Part shown: in pieces, positions 55,091 through 63,577 of the stretch
Layout of the letters: the number at the start of each line of letters is the position of its first letter
Position numbering within the stretch: the stretch's first letter is position 1
NCBI GenBank assembly: GCA_963739995.1
Contig: CAVUCH010000006.1
Span: forward strand, 1-64,000
Source: CAVUCH01 sp963739995
GTDB lineage: Bacteria > Acidobacteriota > Vicinamibacteria > Vicinamibacterales > JAENWD01
DNA: 64,000 bases
Direction: 5' to 3'
Program-made: the position numbers and the translations under genes
Notes under the pieces: generated by a model
The model's input: only the letters and a program-made list of their open reading frames with translations
Database searches by the model: none
Told to the model about the DNA's origin: nothing

Positions 55091-55374
55091 ATGGATCACG
55101 ACGCTACCGGCGGCCTCGATCAGGCAGAGGCGGAGACCGCCGCGCGTTCCGACACCCGCCGTCGCACGCCCGGGCCGCCGCTTCCAGGGCAGATCGGGCC
55201 GTACCACATCATTGAGCTGCTCGGGCAGGGCGGGATGGGTACGGTCTACCTGGCCGAGCAGACGCAACCTCGGGCGAATAGCACCCGCGTGTCGTCAAGG
55301 CACGGCGACGCCTGGTCAGGCTGTACCGCGCGCTCAACAAGCCGGATCGCGCCACGACGTACGAACGGTCGTGA
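55091..55374 (+). pseudogene. gutted Ser/Thr protein kinase gene (internal deletion)
   Basis: The first about 57 codons read a PknB-type start: a polar leader, then GPYHIIELLGQGGMGTVYLAEQTQP, the glycine-rich ATP loop. The catalytic Lys, HRD and DFG regions are absent. From 55291 another frame reads RRRLVRLYRALNKPDRATTY and a stop, the typical C-terminal TPR end of Acidobacterial kinase-TPR proteins. An internal deletion of roughly 2 kb appears to have fused the two ends out of frame. Confidence 0.75.
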
Positions 55375-55458
55375 GACCGTGAGGCGCATAGACGGTGAGA
55401 ACGCGCGGTCCGCTGGGCAGTCACGCCGATGCCCGGAGAGCAACTCCCGTATGATGGA

Positions 55459-55833
55459 ATGGCCTTGCGAACCGGAAGACCCGTACTCCGCGTCGCGTCC
55501 GTCACACTGCTCGTGTTGTCAGTCTGCGCGTGCGCCACCGGCATGCGTCAGCCACGTTCGGATACAGGCACCGTCACCGTCGGCGTGACTACGAGCGGAA
55601 GCGGCGTCTCGACGATGAACTTCAGAGTCACGGTCGAGCCTGCCGGGATCAGCGAAACGGTGAGAGCCGACGCGGGTGTCGTGACGAGAAGCAACGTTCC
55701 TTCAGGCGACCACGTCGTACGGTTGATCGATCTACCGGCCCGCTGCCGAGTGGATGGCGCCGCCGAGCGCACGATCACCATCTCACAGGCCCATCGGAGC
55801 GCAGCACTGCGCTTTCATGTGGTGTGTGGATGA
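55459..55833 (+). CDS. small lipoprotein
   Basis: A 124-residue protein with a signal ending in a lipobox-like LSVCAC (Cys about 25-27). The mature part is beta-rich (TGTVTVGVTTSGSGVSTMNFRVTVEPAG) and looks like one immunoglobulin-like or PEGA-like domain, with a disulfide pair possible (CRV, VVC). ATG 55459 preferred; an in-frame ATG at 55429 is also possible. Family not recognised. Confidence 0.65.
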   Translation: MALRTGRPVLRVASVTLLVLSVCACATGMRQPRSDTGTVTVGVTTSGSGVSTMNFRVTVEPAGISETVRADAGVVTRSNVPSGDHVVRLIDLPARCRVDGAAERTITISQAHRSAALRFHVVCG

Positions 55834-55848
55834 CGTTCCTGCCACCCC

Positions 55849-56838
55849 TCACTTCGGCGTGCGCTGGTGCCTTCCGCGCGCCGTCGGCGAAACGTCGTCA
55901 GTCGGCTGTTCCGCCACAAAGTGCTGCTTCATCGCCTCGAGTGCCATTCTGACCTTTGCGGGCTGAGGCGTCCGGGCAGGCATGAGAGCGTCAACGCTCA
56001 ACGCCTGGGTGGCCCACTCCGGAAGCACGCGAACCAGTCTCCCGTCGCCGAGCTCCTCGCGCACCTCTGGCGCCGACTGGAATGAGAGGCCTGCACCCGC
56101 CAGGGTCAGCTGTCTGATCAGCGCCTGGTTGTTGCTGACCACTCGCGGCTTCACGGTCACGCGGTGCTCATGACCGTCAGCGCCGGTCAGGACGTCCGTT
56201 GGATGATGGGTCGCCGGCAGCGCGAGAAGATCATGGCGAGCGAGATCGCCCGGGATGCGAGGCGTGCCCTTGCGTTTCAGATAGCCAGGCGCCGCGCACA
56301 GGATGAGCGGCCAGTCGGCAACGTGGCGACGCACGAGGCTCGAATCGCGCAGCGGCCTCGAGATGGAGATCGCCAGGTCGATGCGGTCACGCACCAGATC
56401 TACCGAATCGTCGGTCACCACGATCCGCAGTGACAGTTTGGGGCTCCTCGCCAGGAACGGCTGTAGCGCCTGTGCGAGGAGACTTGACAGCCCCGTGGGA
56501 GCACTGATGCTCAACTCACCGACGGGTGCGTGCTGGTACGCTGTGAGGTCCTCGCGCGCGCGCTCGGCCGCGCGGATCATCTCGACGCATCCCTGGTAAA
56601 AGGCGGCGCCGGCGTCCGTCAGTGACAACCGGCGACCCGCGCGTCCGAACAGGGCGACGCCCAGCTCCTGTTCGAGCTGTCGCACCTGCTGACTGATCGC
56701 TGACGGGGTCACCCGGAGCTCGCCCGCTGCTCCTCGCACCGAGCCGTGCCTGACGACGGCCGCGAAGGTCGCCATGCGCAGGTAGGGATCCACTGTGCAG
56801 GGGAGCTTAACACCAGCGTCAGCTACGCCGCGTTTCAC
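55849..56838 (-). CDS. LysR-family transcription regulator
   Basis: A 329-residue regulator. A winged helix (FAAVVRHGSVRGAAGELRVTPSAISQQVRQLEQELG) is followed by the LysR substrate-binding domain (ELSISAPTGLSSLLAQALQPFLARSPKLSLRI, then DLAISISRPLRDSSLVRRHVA). It is divergent from the dioxygenase gene at 57077, the classic arrangement of a LysR regulator and its target operon. An aromatic inducer is a reasonable guess only. Confidence 0.92.
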   Translation of the reverse strand: MKRGVADAGVKLPCTVDPYLRMATFAAVVRHGSVRGAAGELRVTPSAISQQVRQLEQELGVALFGRAGRRLSLTDAGAAFYQGCVEMIRAAERAREDLTAYQHAPVGELSISAPTGLSSLLAQALQPFLARSPKLSLRIVVTDDSVDLVRDRIDLAISISRPLRDSSLVRRHVADWPLILCAAPGYLKRKGTPRIPGDLARHDLLALPATHHPTDVLTGADGHEHRVTVKPRVVSNNQALIRQLTLAGAGLSFQSAPEVREELGDGRLVRVLPEWATQALSVDALMPARTPQPAKVRMALEAMKQHFVAEQPTDDVSPTARGRHQRTPK

Positions 56839-57076
56839 GACACGAAGATGGCAGCCCCTCTGCTTTCACGCACGGCATCGACGCTTTCCATGGTGAAGGC
56901 CAGCTGACGTTCGGTGCTGCTGTCCCACGTCGGTGACGCACAGCGTCCTCTTGCGGGACACCTGGACGCGGACCACCCGTGGGGTGGAAGGTCCTCATCC
57001 GATGCAATGCCGGTGCGATCAGGTGTGGTCGGCGGACACGCAGAACACGTTGAGGAATTCTCGAGGGATTCAGAAC
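56839..57076. promoter_or_regulatory. divergent LysR/dioxygenase promoter region
   Basis: About 238 bases between the starts of the LysR gene and the dioxygenase gene. LysR proteins usually bind a T-N11-A site in such gaps. I see candidate sequences but cannot pick one reliably. No other gene is supportable here. Confidence 0.45.
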
Positions 57077-57913
57077 ATGGCACATCACGACCACGACGAC
57101 TTCGGCGGTCTCCACCGCGATCTCGCGGCGACCGGCATGGCAATGAACCGGCGGGGGCTGCTGCGACTGGCGGCCGGCATCGGGGCGGGTTTCGGTGCGA
57201 TCCCGCTGCTCGGTTGCGGCGGAAGCAGTCCTACGGCACCGACGACGAACACCGATACGAGCGCTGCACCCACCGGAACGGCAAACAGCGCGTGCAGCAG
57301 CATTCCTCAGGAGACGGCCGGACCGTTCCCGGCGGACGGGTCCAATGGCCCCAGCGTCCTCGGCGCGAGCGGCGTGGTCCGCAGCGACATCCGATCGAGT
57401 TTCGCCGGTCTGAGCGGGACCGCCGACGGCGTACCGCTCACGATCGCGCTCACCATCGTGTCAGCCTCCACGTGCTCGCCGCTCGCCGGTCGCGCGGTGT
57501 ACCTGTGGCACTGCGACAGGCTTGGGCAGTATTCCCTCTATTCCTCGGGAGCCACCGACCAGAACTACCTGCGCGGCGTGCAGGAGGCTGACGGCAGCGG
57601 CCGGGTTACCTTCACGTCGATTTATCCGGCGTGCTACTCCGGCCGGTGGCCGCACATCCATTTCGAGGTGTACCCGAGTCTCGCGGCCGCGACCAGCGTG
57701 GCCAACAAGACTGCGACGTCGCAGATCGCGTTGCCCAAGGAGACCTGCGACCAGGTCTACGCCACGTCGGGGTATACCAGCAGCGTCTCGAATCTCGCGC
57801 GCGTGTCGCTGGCCAGCGACAACGTGTTCAGTGACGGGTCAGCGCTGGAGCTGGCGACGGTCACCGGAAGTGTCGACAGCGGATTCACGGCAGCGCTGAC
57901 AATCGCGGTGTAG
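57077..57913 (+). CDS. Tat-exported intradiol ring-cleavage dioxygenase
   Basis: A 278-residue protein. A Tat-like signal (MNRRGLLRLAAGIGAGFGAIPLLGC, with a lipobox Cys) leads to the intradiol fold: QETAGPFP, YLWHCDRLGQYSLYSS and IYPACYSGRWPHIHFEVY, which carry the two Tyr and two His that bind non-heme Fe(III). Such enzymes open catechol rings. The export signal suggests action on aromatics outside the cytoplasm. ATG 57077, preceded by no strong Shine-Dalgarno. Divergent LysR gene likely controls it. Confidence 0.88.
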   Translation: MAHHDHDDFGGLHRDLAATGMAMNRRGLLRLAAGIGAGFGAIPLLGCGGSSPTAPTTNTDTSAAPTGTANSACSSIPQETAGPFPADGSNGPSVLGASGVVRSDIRSSFAGLSGTADGVPLTIALTIVSASTCSPLAGRAVYLWHCDRLGQYSLYSSGATDQNYLRGVQEADGSGRVTFTSIYPACYSGRWPHIHFEVYPSLAAATSVANKTATSQIALPKETCDQVYATSGYTSSVSNLARVSLASDNVFSDGSALELATVTGSVDSGFTAALTIAV

Positions 57914-58093
57914 TCAGACTGCCGGGCTGCAGGCGAGCCGCTGTCCGGCCGGGGCACCGGCGGTATCACCAGTGACGGCACGCTTGCGCTCGCCCGATCG
58001 TGCCGTGACAGGATAACGACACGCCGCCGACCCCGATGCCGAGACCGGGCTCTGACTGCTCGGGCGGGGTGGTCGCCTGACCGAACGCAGTGG

Positions 58094-58711
58094 CTACCGG
58101 GCGCCCCCGGCCAGTCCCTGCTTTTGAAGGGCTTTGACCGATTCTTTCACGAGCTCCTGGACGAACTGAGGCAGACCGTCAGGGTTCCGGGTCTCGCTGA
58201 CGGCCGCCCACAGCAGCTCGTTGCGTGGCACGCTGTAAATGGTGGTCTCGACGACGACGATCGTCTCTTTGTGCGTGGAGCCGGGCACATAGACACCGCT
58301 CCACCCGTAGCCATAGTAGCCCCAGAGCGTGCTGTAGTAGGGGGTGACCCACGTGCCGGGCGTGTAGACCTGCCGGCGGTCGGCACTGACGGGGCGCACC
58401 GCGACGACTCCTTCGATGCCGGCTCTCTCGAACCAGACCTTGGCCGTGTTCGCCTGCTGCAGTTCCTCTTTCGGCGCAATCCGATAGGTTGCGACGCCCT
58501 GCATCCCGCGGGAACTCAGCTCGCGCATCAGGGACTCCTCCCCTGCCACGCGTAGCGAATCGTCCTGCGACATGACCAGCGCCGCCACTTTCTTCCCGGC
58601 AAAGCTCACTGTGCCGGCATCCATCGACTTCCACGTCGAGGTGAACTTGATATCGGCCGAGAGCACCGCTGCGGAGACGGCGAGGGCCACGACCGTGAGT
58701 AATGTGCGCAT
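58094..58711 (-). CDS. exported protein of unknown function
   Basis: A 205-residue protein with a signal peptide (about 1-19, cleavage near LSA-DI). A central region resembles a Rossmann-like strand-helix (GKKVAALVMSQDDSLRVAGEESLMRELSSRG) followed by a Gly/Tyr-rich loop (TPYYSTLWGYYGYGWSGVYVPG). The pattern is seen in small outer-membrane-associated proteins; I cannot name the family. It lies on the same strand as the DUF4136 gene about 220 bases upstream. Confidence 0.7.
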   Translation of the reverse strand: MRTLLTVVALAVSAAVLSADIKFTSTWKSMDAGTVSFAGKKVAALVMSQDDSLRVAGEESLMRELSSRGMQGVATYRIAPKEELQQANTAKVWFERAGIEGVVAVRPVSADRRQVYTPGTWVTPYYSTLWGYYGYGWSGVYVPGSTHKETIVVVETTIYSVPRNELLWAAVSETRNPDGLPQFVQELVKESVKALQKQGLAGGAR

Positions 58712-58929
58712 GATACGACCTCCTGTCGCAGGTACCGGCTTCTGACAGGCCGATGTCTGCTCCGTCTGACCGACCGTTGGAACGCAAAGGTCGACAATCA
58801 GTCTCGCAACCCAGGCGCGCTCACGACATGTTGTGAGCGCCGGGACTGTCGCGCCATCGTCGTGAGTCGCGTTGCCGTCGCCGGTATGAGGAGCTGACGT
58901 CCAGGACGCTCGCCGTCCCAGCGCCGTCT

Positions 58930-59514
58930 CTATTTGCGTGGCAACTTCGACAGGATGTCGCGGACGATCTTCTGCAGGCGCACCGAGCGCTGCTCGTCGG
59001 TCTTGTCGAGATCGACTTCAGCCTGGGCGACTGCGCGCCAGACCACCTGGCGAGGATCAGGGGTCGCGACGTCCAGCACGAGCGAGCCCTTCGGGTAAAT
59101 GTTGAGTGACGTCGTCTGTGGTGCGAACGGCGGCACTCCGTACTGCGTGACGGCCGGCAGGAACTGTCCCATCTCCTGTGAGACGGACGCCACGGTGACG
59201 AGAAGGTAATAGGTCACATTGAAGTCGGCCTGCGTGCCGGACGCGCGGGTGCTCCCACGGCGGGCGAGCTCGTCTTCCACCGCTTTCATGATCACCGGCT
59301 CGTAGGTGCGCTTGACCGGCTCGGACTTCGAATCGGCCGAGATCACCACCTTCACCTCACCAGGCCCGGACGGATTCCACGTCCATGTTTTCAACGTGGC
59401 GAAGTCGAACTCCGGATCGCGCTGGACCTGGATCTTGGGTCCGGCTATCGCGACGGTCGCGCTCCACCCGAGCAGCAGAAACGCCGCAGCTATTTGTCTC
59501 ATGTTCGTTCCCAT
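58930..59514 (-). CDS. DUF4136-family exported protein
   Basis: A 194-residue protein with a signal peptide (cleavage near AIA-GP). The start of the mature part (EFDFATLKTWTWNPSG), the middle GTQADFNVTYYLLVTV and the C-terminal IVRDILSKLPRK match DUF4136, whose function is unknown. ATG 59514 chosen because GGGAGAGAG lies just before it. Confidence 0.85.
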   Translation of the reverse strand: MGTNMRQIAAAFLLLGWSATVAIAGPKIQVQRDPEFDFATLKTWTWNPSGPGEVKVVISADSKSEPVKRTYEPVIMKAVEDELARRGSTRASGTQADFNVTYYLLVTVASVSQEMGQFLPAVTQYGVPPFAPQTTSLNIYPKGSLVLDVATPDPRQVVWRAVAQAEVDLDKTDEQRSVRLQKIVRDILSKLPRK

Positions 59515-59578
59515 CAACTCTCTCCCTCGAGGCATTCCGACCGCGACTCGGCTGCCAGATCGCGTGGTGAAGGTTGGC

Positions 59579-61237
59579 CTAAGGCATGCGTTCGAGGCCC
59601 ACCAGCTGCCAACCATCGGCGCGCCGGAAGTATGCGTGGACGGCGGTCCCCCAAGACGGATGGTCTGGCTGGACCGCGCGGATCTCCACCTTGATGTACG
59701 CGCCGGGCTCGGAGGGCAGCGGCCCCGGCGCCTGCAATCCGCCCGCCGATGCCGACGTTCCCAGGGCGGCCGTCGTCTCGCCCGTGTCGTTGTCGAACCG
59801 AGCCCACTCGACCACATACCCGCCGGTGGGAGCCGACGCGACGCCGGCGGTGACCGCCGCATTCTCGAACGTCAGCAATCCATTATCGCTGAGCGCCACG
59901 TTGACGACGGGATTGATCGCCGTCAGAAACGTGCGCCCGATCGCGTCCCGTCGCTGAATCAGCACACCAGCCAGGAGCGCCTCGGCCTCGGGATCGCTAT
60001 ACTGACCGGTCTTCACCAGCGCGCGAATCATCTCGTCGGAGAATGCCATCACCCGACGCGCCGCCCAGAACGAGTCGTCGTTTCGTGCGCGCAGGAATGC
60101 GGCAGTCGGCACGCGAGGCTTCCAACCCGCCGGATCGAACACCTTCCCCTCGAACCGTCCGATCGCGGGATGCTCCTCGTACGGCGCGGTCTGCCAGGGC
60201 TCCAGGAAGAAGCCGAGGGTGTACAGCCGTTTCCACACGAGATCTCCCTCGAAGAGGTGTTCCCAGCCTTCGTCATAGTCGTGCGGCGCGTTCGCACCGG
60301 TGCCGAACGTCGAGCCGACGTCCTGCAGGTAGTGACGAACGGTGCCGCGCCCGTCGGGCGCCGTGACGAGCGAGTCCAGCGTGTTGCCCGCCTTCATGTC
60401 GGTGAGGTTCGTCCAGGCACCAAAGACCTTCAGGGCCCGCAGCTCGCGTCGGTGCTCGTGCGGCACGATGTCGTTGGGATCATCGGGCCGCGTGCCGTAG
60501 TACCGGAATCCGCCGAGCGGGCGCCCTGGAACGGCTCGGGCGGCAACGGCACGATACGAGCCGTCGGCGCTCCGGTGCGCCCGCTTCAGCACGTCTCCGA
60601 TGTCGCCCAGCCGCATCGGACGATCCTTGCCGGATGGTGGCCGCGTCGTGGCCGACTCCGCCACGACGAGCTGATCCAGCCGGATGCTGACCAGGTAGTT
60701 CTCGACCTGCCAGTACCCGAGCGTCCAGAAGATCTTGTTCGCGACCAGAATGGCGCCGGTCGCGGCCTCGGGAAAGCCCTTCGCGTCGAACGACACGAAC
60801 CAGACGTCGCCCTTCGTGTCTCGCATCGTGAAGCCCGGGGCAAAGCCCGCCTCTTTCGGCCGGACCACCGACCAGATGCCTGGCGCCGGTCCTGCGCCCG
60901 TGAGCGGGCCGCGCGACGCTTCCTCCACCGAGACCGGCCGCGCGAGGATGCGATTGGTGAACCAGCTGGAGTCTGGCACCTCGTCGATCGTATTGACGTT
61001 GCCGGCACGCGGGGCGGGGCCGCGATCGCCGGGCCGGGTAAAGAGATTCTGCGCAAGATCGTAGACGAGATCGATGTCCCATGGCGCGACCTTCGACGCA
61101 TCCTGCGACTCGGGTTCGCGGGTGAGCGGATCGTCGTTGTAGAACTTCCTGCCAGTGCCGGCGGAAGACGCCTGGCTGACAACGAGGACGAGGATGATGC
61201 CGGCCAGGACGCGAACGACAGATATGCGGCGCTTCAT
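59579..61237 (-). CDS. exported protein of unknown function
   Basis: A 552-residue secreted protein: signal peptide (about 1-27, cleavage near SSA-GT), then a globular domain with several Trp-rich strands (DIDLVYDLAQNLFTRP, FWTLGYWQVENYLVS, GWEHLFEGDLVWKRLYTLGFFLEPW). The C-terminal 100 residues are beta-rich (GGYVVEWARFDNDTGET, YIKVEIRAVQPDHPSWG). I do not recognise the family. It is 28 bases downstream of the barrel gene at 61266, suggesting a common operon and envelope role. Confidence 0.78.
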   Translation of the reverse strand: MKRRISVVRVLAGIILVLVVSQASSAGTGRKFYNDDPLTREPESQDASKVAPWDIDLVYDLAQNLFTRPGDRGPAPRAGNVNTIDEVPDSSWFTNRILARPVSVEEASRGPLTGAGPAPGIWSVVRPKEAGFAPGFTMRDTKGDVWFVSFDAKGFPEAATGAILVANKIFWTLGYWQVENYLVSIRLDQLVVAESATTRPPSGKDRPMRLGDIGDVLKRAHRSADGSYRAVAARAVPGRPLGGFRYYGTRPDDPNDIVPHEHRRELRALKVFGAWTNLTDMKAGNTLDSLVTAPDGRGTVRHYLQDVGSTFGTGANAPHDYDEGWEHLFEGDLVWKRLYTLGFFLEPWQTAPYEEHPAIGRFEGKVFDPAGWKPRVPTAAFLRARNDDSFWAARRVMAFSDEMIRALVKTGQYSDPEAEALLAGVLIQRRDAIGRTFLTAINPVVNVALSDNGLLTFENAAVTAGVASAPTGGYVVEWARFDNDTGETTAALGTSASAGGLQAPGPLPSEPGAYIKVEIRAVQPDHPSWGTAVHAYFRRADGWQLVGLERMP

Positions 61238-61265
61238 GCGATGGTCTCCCGGCCCTCTCCGGTGA

Positions 61266-62456
61266 TCAGAATGCCGCATCTCCGGCAAACACAAGACGCG
61301 TCCCCTCGCGGCTTCGCGCCACTTCCACCCGGAGTGGCGTGGCGGCGAGGCCGTGAAACCGGACTCCGACGCCGACACTGTTGGCCAGTCCCTTCCAGCT
61401 GATGTCGTCGAAGCGTGGCGTCACCTTGCCGGTGTCGTAGAACAACGCCATGTCGAGTGCGAGGCGGCTCGGGATCCACCGGAACTCGCCCGACATCAGC
61501 AGGCTGTGCCGATCGCGGAAGCGCCATCCGCTGAAGCCCCGGAGCGTGCTGCCGCTGCCCAGGGAGGGCATGAGGAAGAACGGCACCGTGTCGGCATCAT
61601 CGAGCGTCGTCTGGAGCCGCCCGTGGAGCGAGATCACCCAATTCTCGCGCAAGATCGGGATGTGCTGCACGACCTCGGCATCCATCCGGTCGAAGCTGTA
61701 GGTGTCGTCGCGGTCGGCGTAATTGTGGTACGCAACCTGGTAGAGTGCACCCCGTCGCGCGTAGCCGGGGTACGGACGCGAGTCGATGCCGGCAGAGGCG
61801 GTCAGATGGAGGTACGTCGGGTTGGCGCCGAGCCCCGGGGCCGATGCCGGCGTGTGCTCCTCCTCGATGGAGGGGCTGTCGCCGGTGCCGCTCTCCAGCG
61901 AGAAGTCGTCGTACGACAGACCGGCGCTGAATCGCGTCCACGGCACCGGGTGCGCCTGAACGTCGCCTCCGACGTACGCCTGCTTCATCCGGAAGTTGCT
62001 CCGTTCCTCGGGAGTGTCCATGCCGATGCCGTGGAACGCGATCTGCGTGGCGTCCCGCCACCCGGCGCGCGCGTGCAGATCGAGTCGTCCACCCGCGTGG
62101 CCCCAGGAATCAGTGCTGACCTCCAGGAGCTTGTAGTTTTTTATGGAGTACAGGCCTTTGAGGTCCGCATGGGTCCGATCGCCGTAGAACTGCCGGTAGC
62201 CCCCGCCGAGGGTGAAGCCACCGCCGCTGTAAACGCTCCCGAAGAAGGGATAAAAGCCGTTGGGGTCCCGAAGGAGTTCGCGTTGCAGCGTCACAACGAT
62301 GCGCTCGGCGCTGTCGGGCTTGTACGGCGTGCCACGTTTGGCTTTCTCCGCCTGCTGGGCCTCAATCACGGCGGCCCGAGAGTCCTGCGCCGCGCTGCGG
62401 TCGCTGCTCGCCGCCAACAGGATCACCGCCAGCCAGACGGTCGGTCGGCCGAACAC
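61266..62456 (-). CDS. BamA-like outer-membrane barrel
   Basis: About 396 residues: signal peptide (cleavage near SAA-QD), a short polar linker, then an outer-membrane barrel of the bacterial surface-antigen type with RGF-like loop LRGFSGWRFRD and a C-terminal Phe. No POTRA domain is evident. The GTG at 62456 is used since it gives a normal signal peptide; an ATG at 62615 would add a long implausible leader. It probably works with the exported protein encoded just downstream. Confidence 0.78.
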   Translation of the reverse strand: MFGRPTVWLAVILLAASSDRSAAQDSRAAVIEAQQAEKAKRGTPYKPDSAERIVVTLQRELLRDPNGFYPFFGSVYSGGGFTLGGGYRQFYGDRTHADLKGLYSIKNYKLLEVSTDSWGHAGGRLDLHARAGWRDATQIAFHGIGMDTPEERSNFRMKQAYVGGDVQAHPVPWTRFSAGLSYDDFSLESGTGDSPSIEEEHTPASAPGLGANPTYLHLTASAGIDSRPYPGYARRGALYQVAYHNYADRDDTYSFDRMDAEVVQHIPILRENWVISLHGRLQTTLDDADTVPFFLMPSLGSGSTLRGFSGWRFRDRHSLLMSGEFRWIPSRLALDMALFYDTGKVTPRFDDISWKGLANSVGVGVRFHGLAATPLRVEVARSREGTRLVFAGDAAF

Positions 62457-62738
62457 GTTCGCGCAGCATTTCAGCAGCCTCCAGCGCCCGCACGCGCGGT
62501 CATCGCTTCCAGAAGATGCGAGGGAGCCAGACCAGCCCCTCGATACACAGGCCCGGGTCTGCCACCACCGGGTGCAGGAACCCGCACACACTCGCAACGT
62601 CACCTCTTCGATCATTTAGTCTGCCCGGAGTTGGCTACTGGTGTCCGCGACCCGCCGCGGGTCCCTGTCGGACACCCTCGGGCACGGGAGGCTAGCCGGT
62701 CGGTTGATTCATGATGATAGCGGCCACGAGCGTTCGTG

Positions 62739-63088
62739 TCACCCACGGTCGGCGGGAATGAGCCACCACACCGCCCGTTTCGTGCTCGTGTGCTGCACCA
62801 TCTGCTCGAATGCGTGCCGGTATTCGGCCCAGTGCTTGCGCTCCGCGAGATTGCCGAACGAGAACCGAGCCTCTCCAGGAACCGCCGCCGCTTCTTCGAC
62901 ACGTTGAGAAAGCACTTCAGAACCAGCGTGCCGCTGCCGGTGAGGTGCCGCTGGAACGTATCGATGTCGTCGTATCGCCCTGCAAGAAGTCCCCGCCGCG
63001 ACCGGTGGGCGGCAGAGTGCCCGTTCCGGGGGGACCCCGATTCGATCACGTCTTCTTGGTAGGACCGGTTGAACGATGCCGGCAAGAG
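62739..63088 (-). pseudogene. polyphosphate kinase 2 remnant
   Basis: On the minus strand, pieces in different frames read FNRSYQEDVIE (PPK2: FNRSYYEDVLVVRV), then RYDDIDTFQRHLTGSGTLVL and KCFLNVSKKRRRFLERL, and then, after a frame change, LAERKHWAEYRHAFEQMVQH and TSTKRAVWWLIPAD, ending at a stop. These match consecutive stretches of the C-terminal half of PPK2 enzymes. The N-terminal half with the Walker motifs is missing. At least one frameshift and deletions mark it as a pseudogene. Confidence 0.75.
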
Positions 63089-63110
63089 CTCCCGACCTTC
63101 GCCATCGCGC

Positions 63111-63577
63111 TGGATGTGAGCTTCGACGCGTCGTCAAGCGGCGCGGGTGCAGCAAGCAGTACCCGTGCCACGGCGGGGTTGCGATCCGGCGGCGTAGCCG
63201 TGGCGTGGAATTCGAGTTGAAGGCGCGCGACGGCCCTGCAGCCCAAGTGTTATCGTTCACTCTCCCGGCGTTTCCGAGGAGATCCGAGCTGCCGCGGGCT
63301 CGCTCGTTCGGCTGACCGCGGAGCGTGTCAGTTGTGCCGTCGAATTCGTCGTGGCTCCGCCAATTGGGAGCGTCTCACAGCATTGCCTTTTTCGGGTGCG
63401 CCGTTCGCGGTGCCCACAGCCGTCCGCGATTCGCTCACGGCCGGTAGTGAGCCTGCGGGTTGCTTTCGTCGTGGTTGCCACGCGCCGAGGCTGCGACTCG
63501 CGCCAACTGGATGCACCAGGTCTCGTCGGCGGGTGAGTGTTCCGAGATGCGGAGGGCATCTCGAAGGAAAGAGCGAA
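63111..63577. other. gene-poor stretch
   Basis: About 470 bases between the PPK2 remnant and the patatin gene. No frame shows family features or a convincing start. Some of the sequence may be earlier PPK2-derived DNA, but I cannot demonstrate it. The right part holds the ribosome-binding and promoter region of the patatin gene. Confidence 0.35.

Noticed and set aside
59306..61402. 698-codon open frame on the plus strand
   Set aside because: Antisense to the DUF4136 and 552-residue exported protein genes; no domain features.
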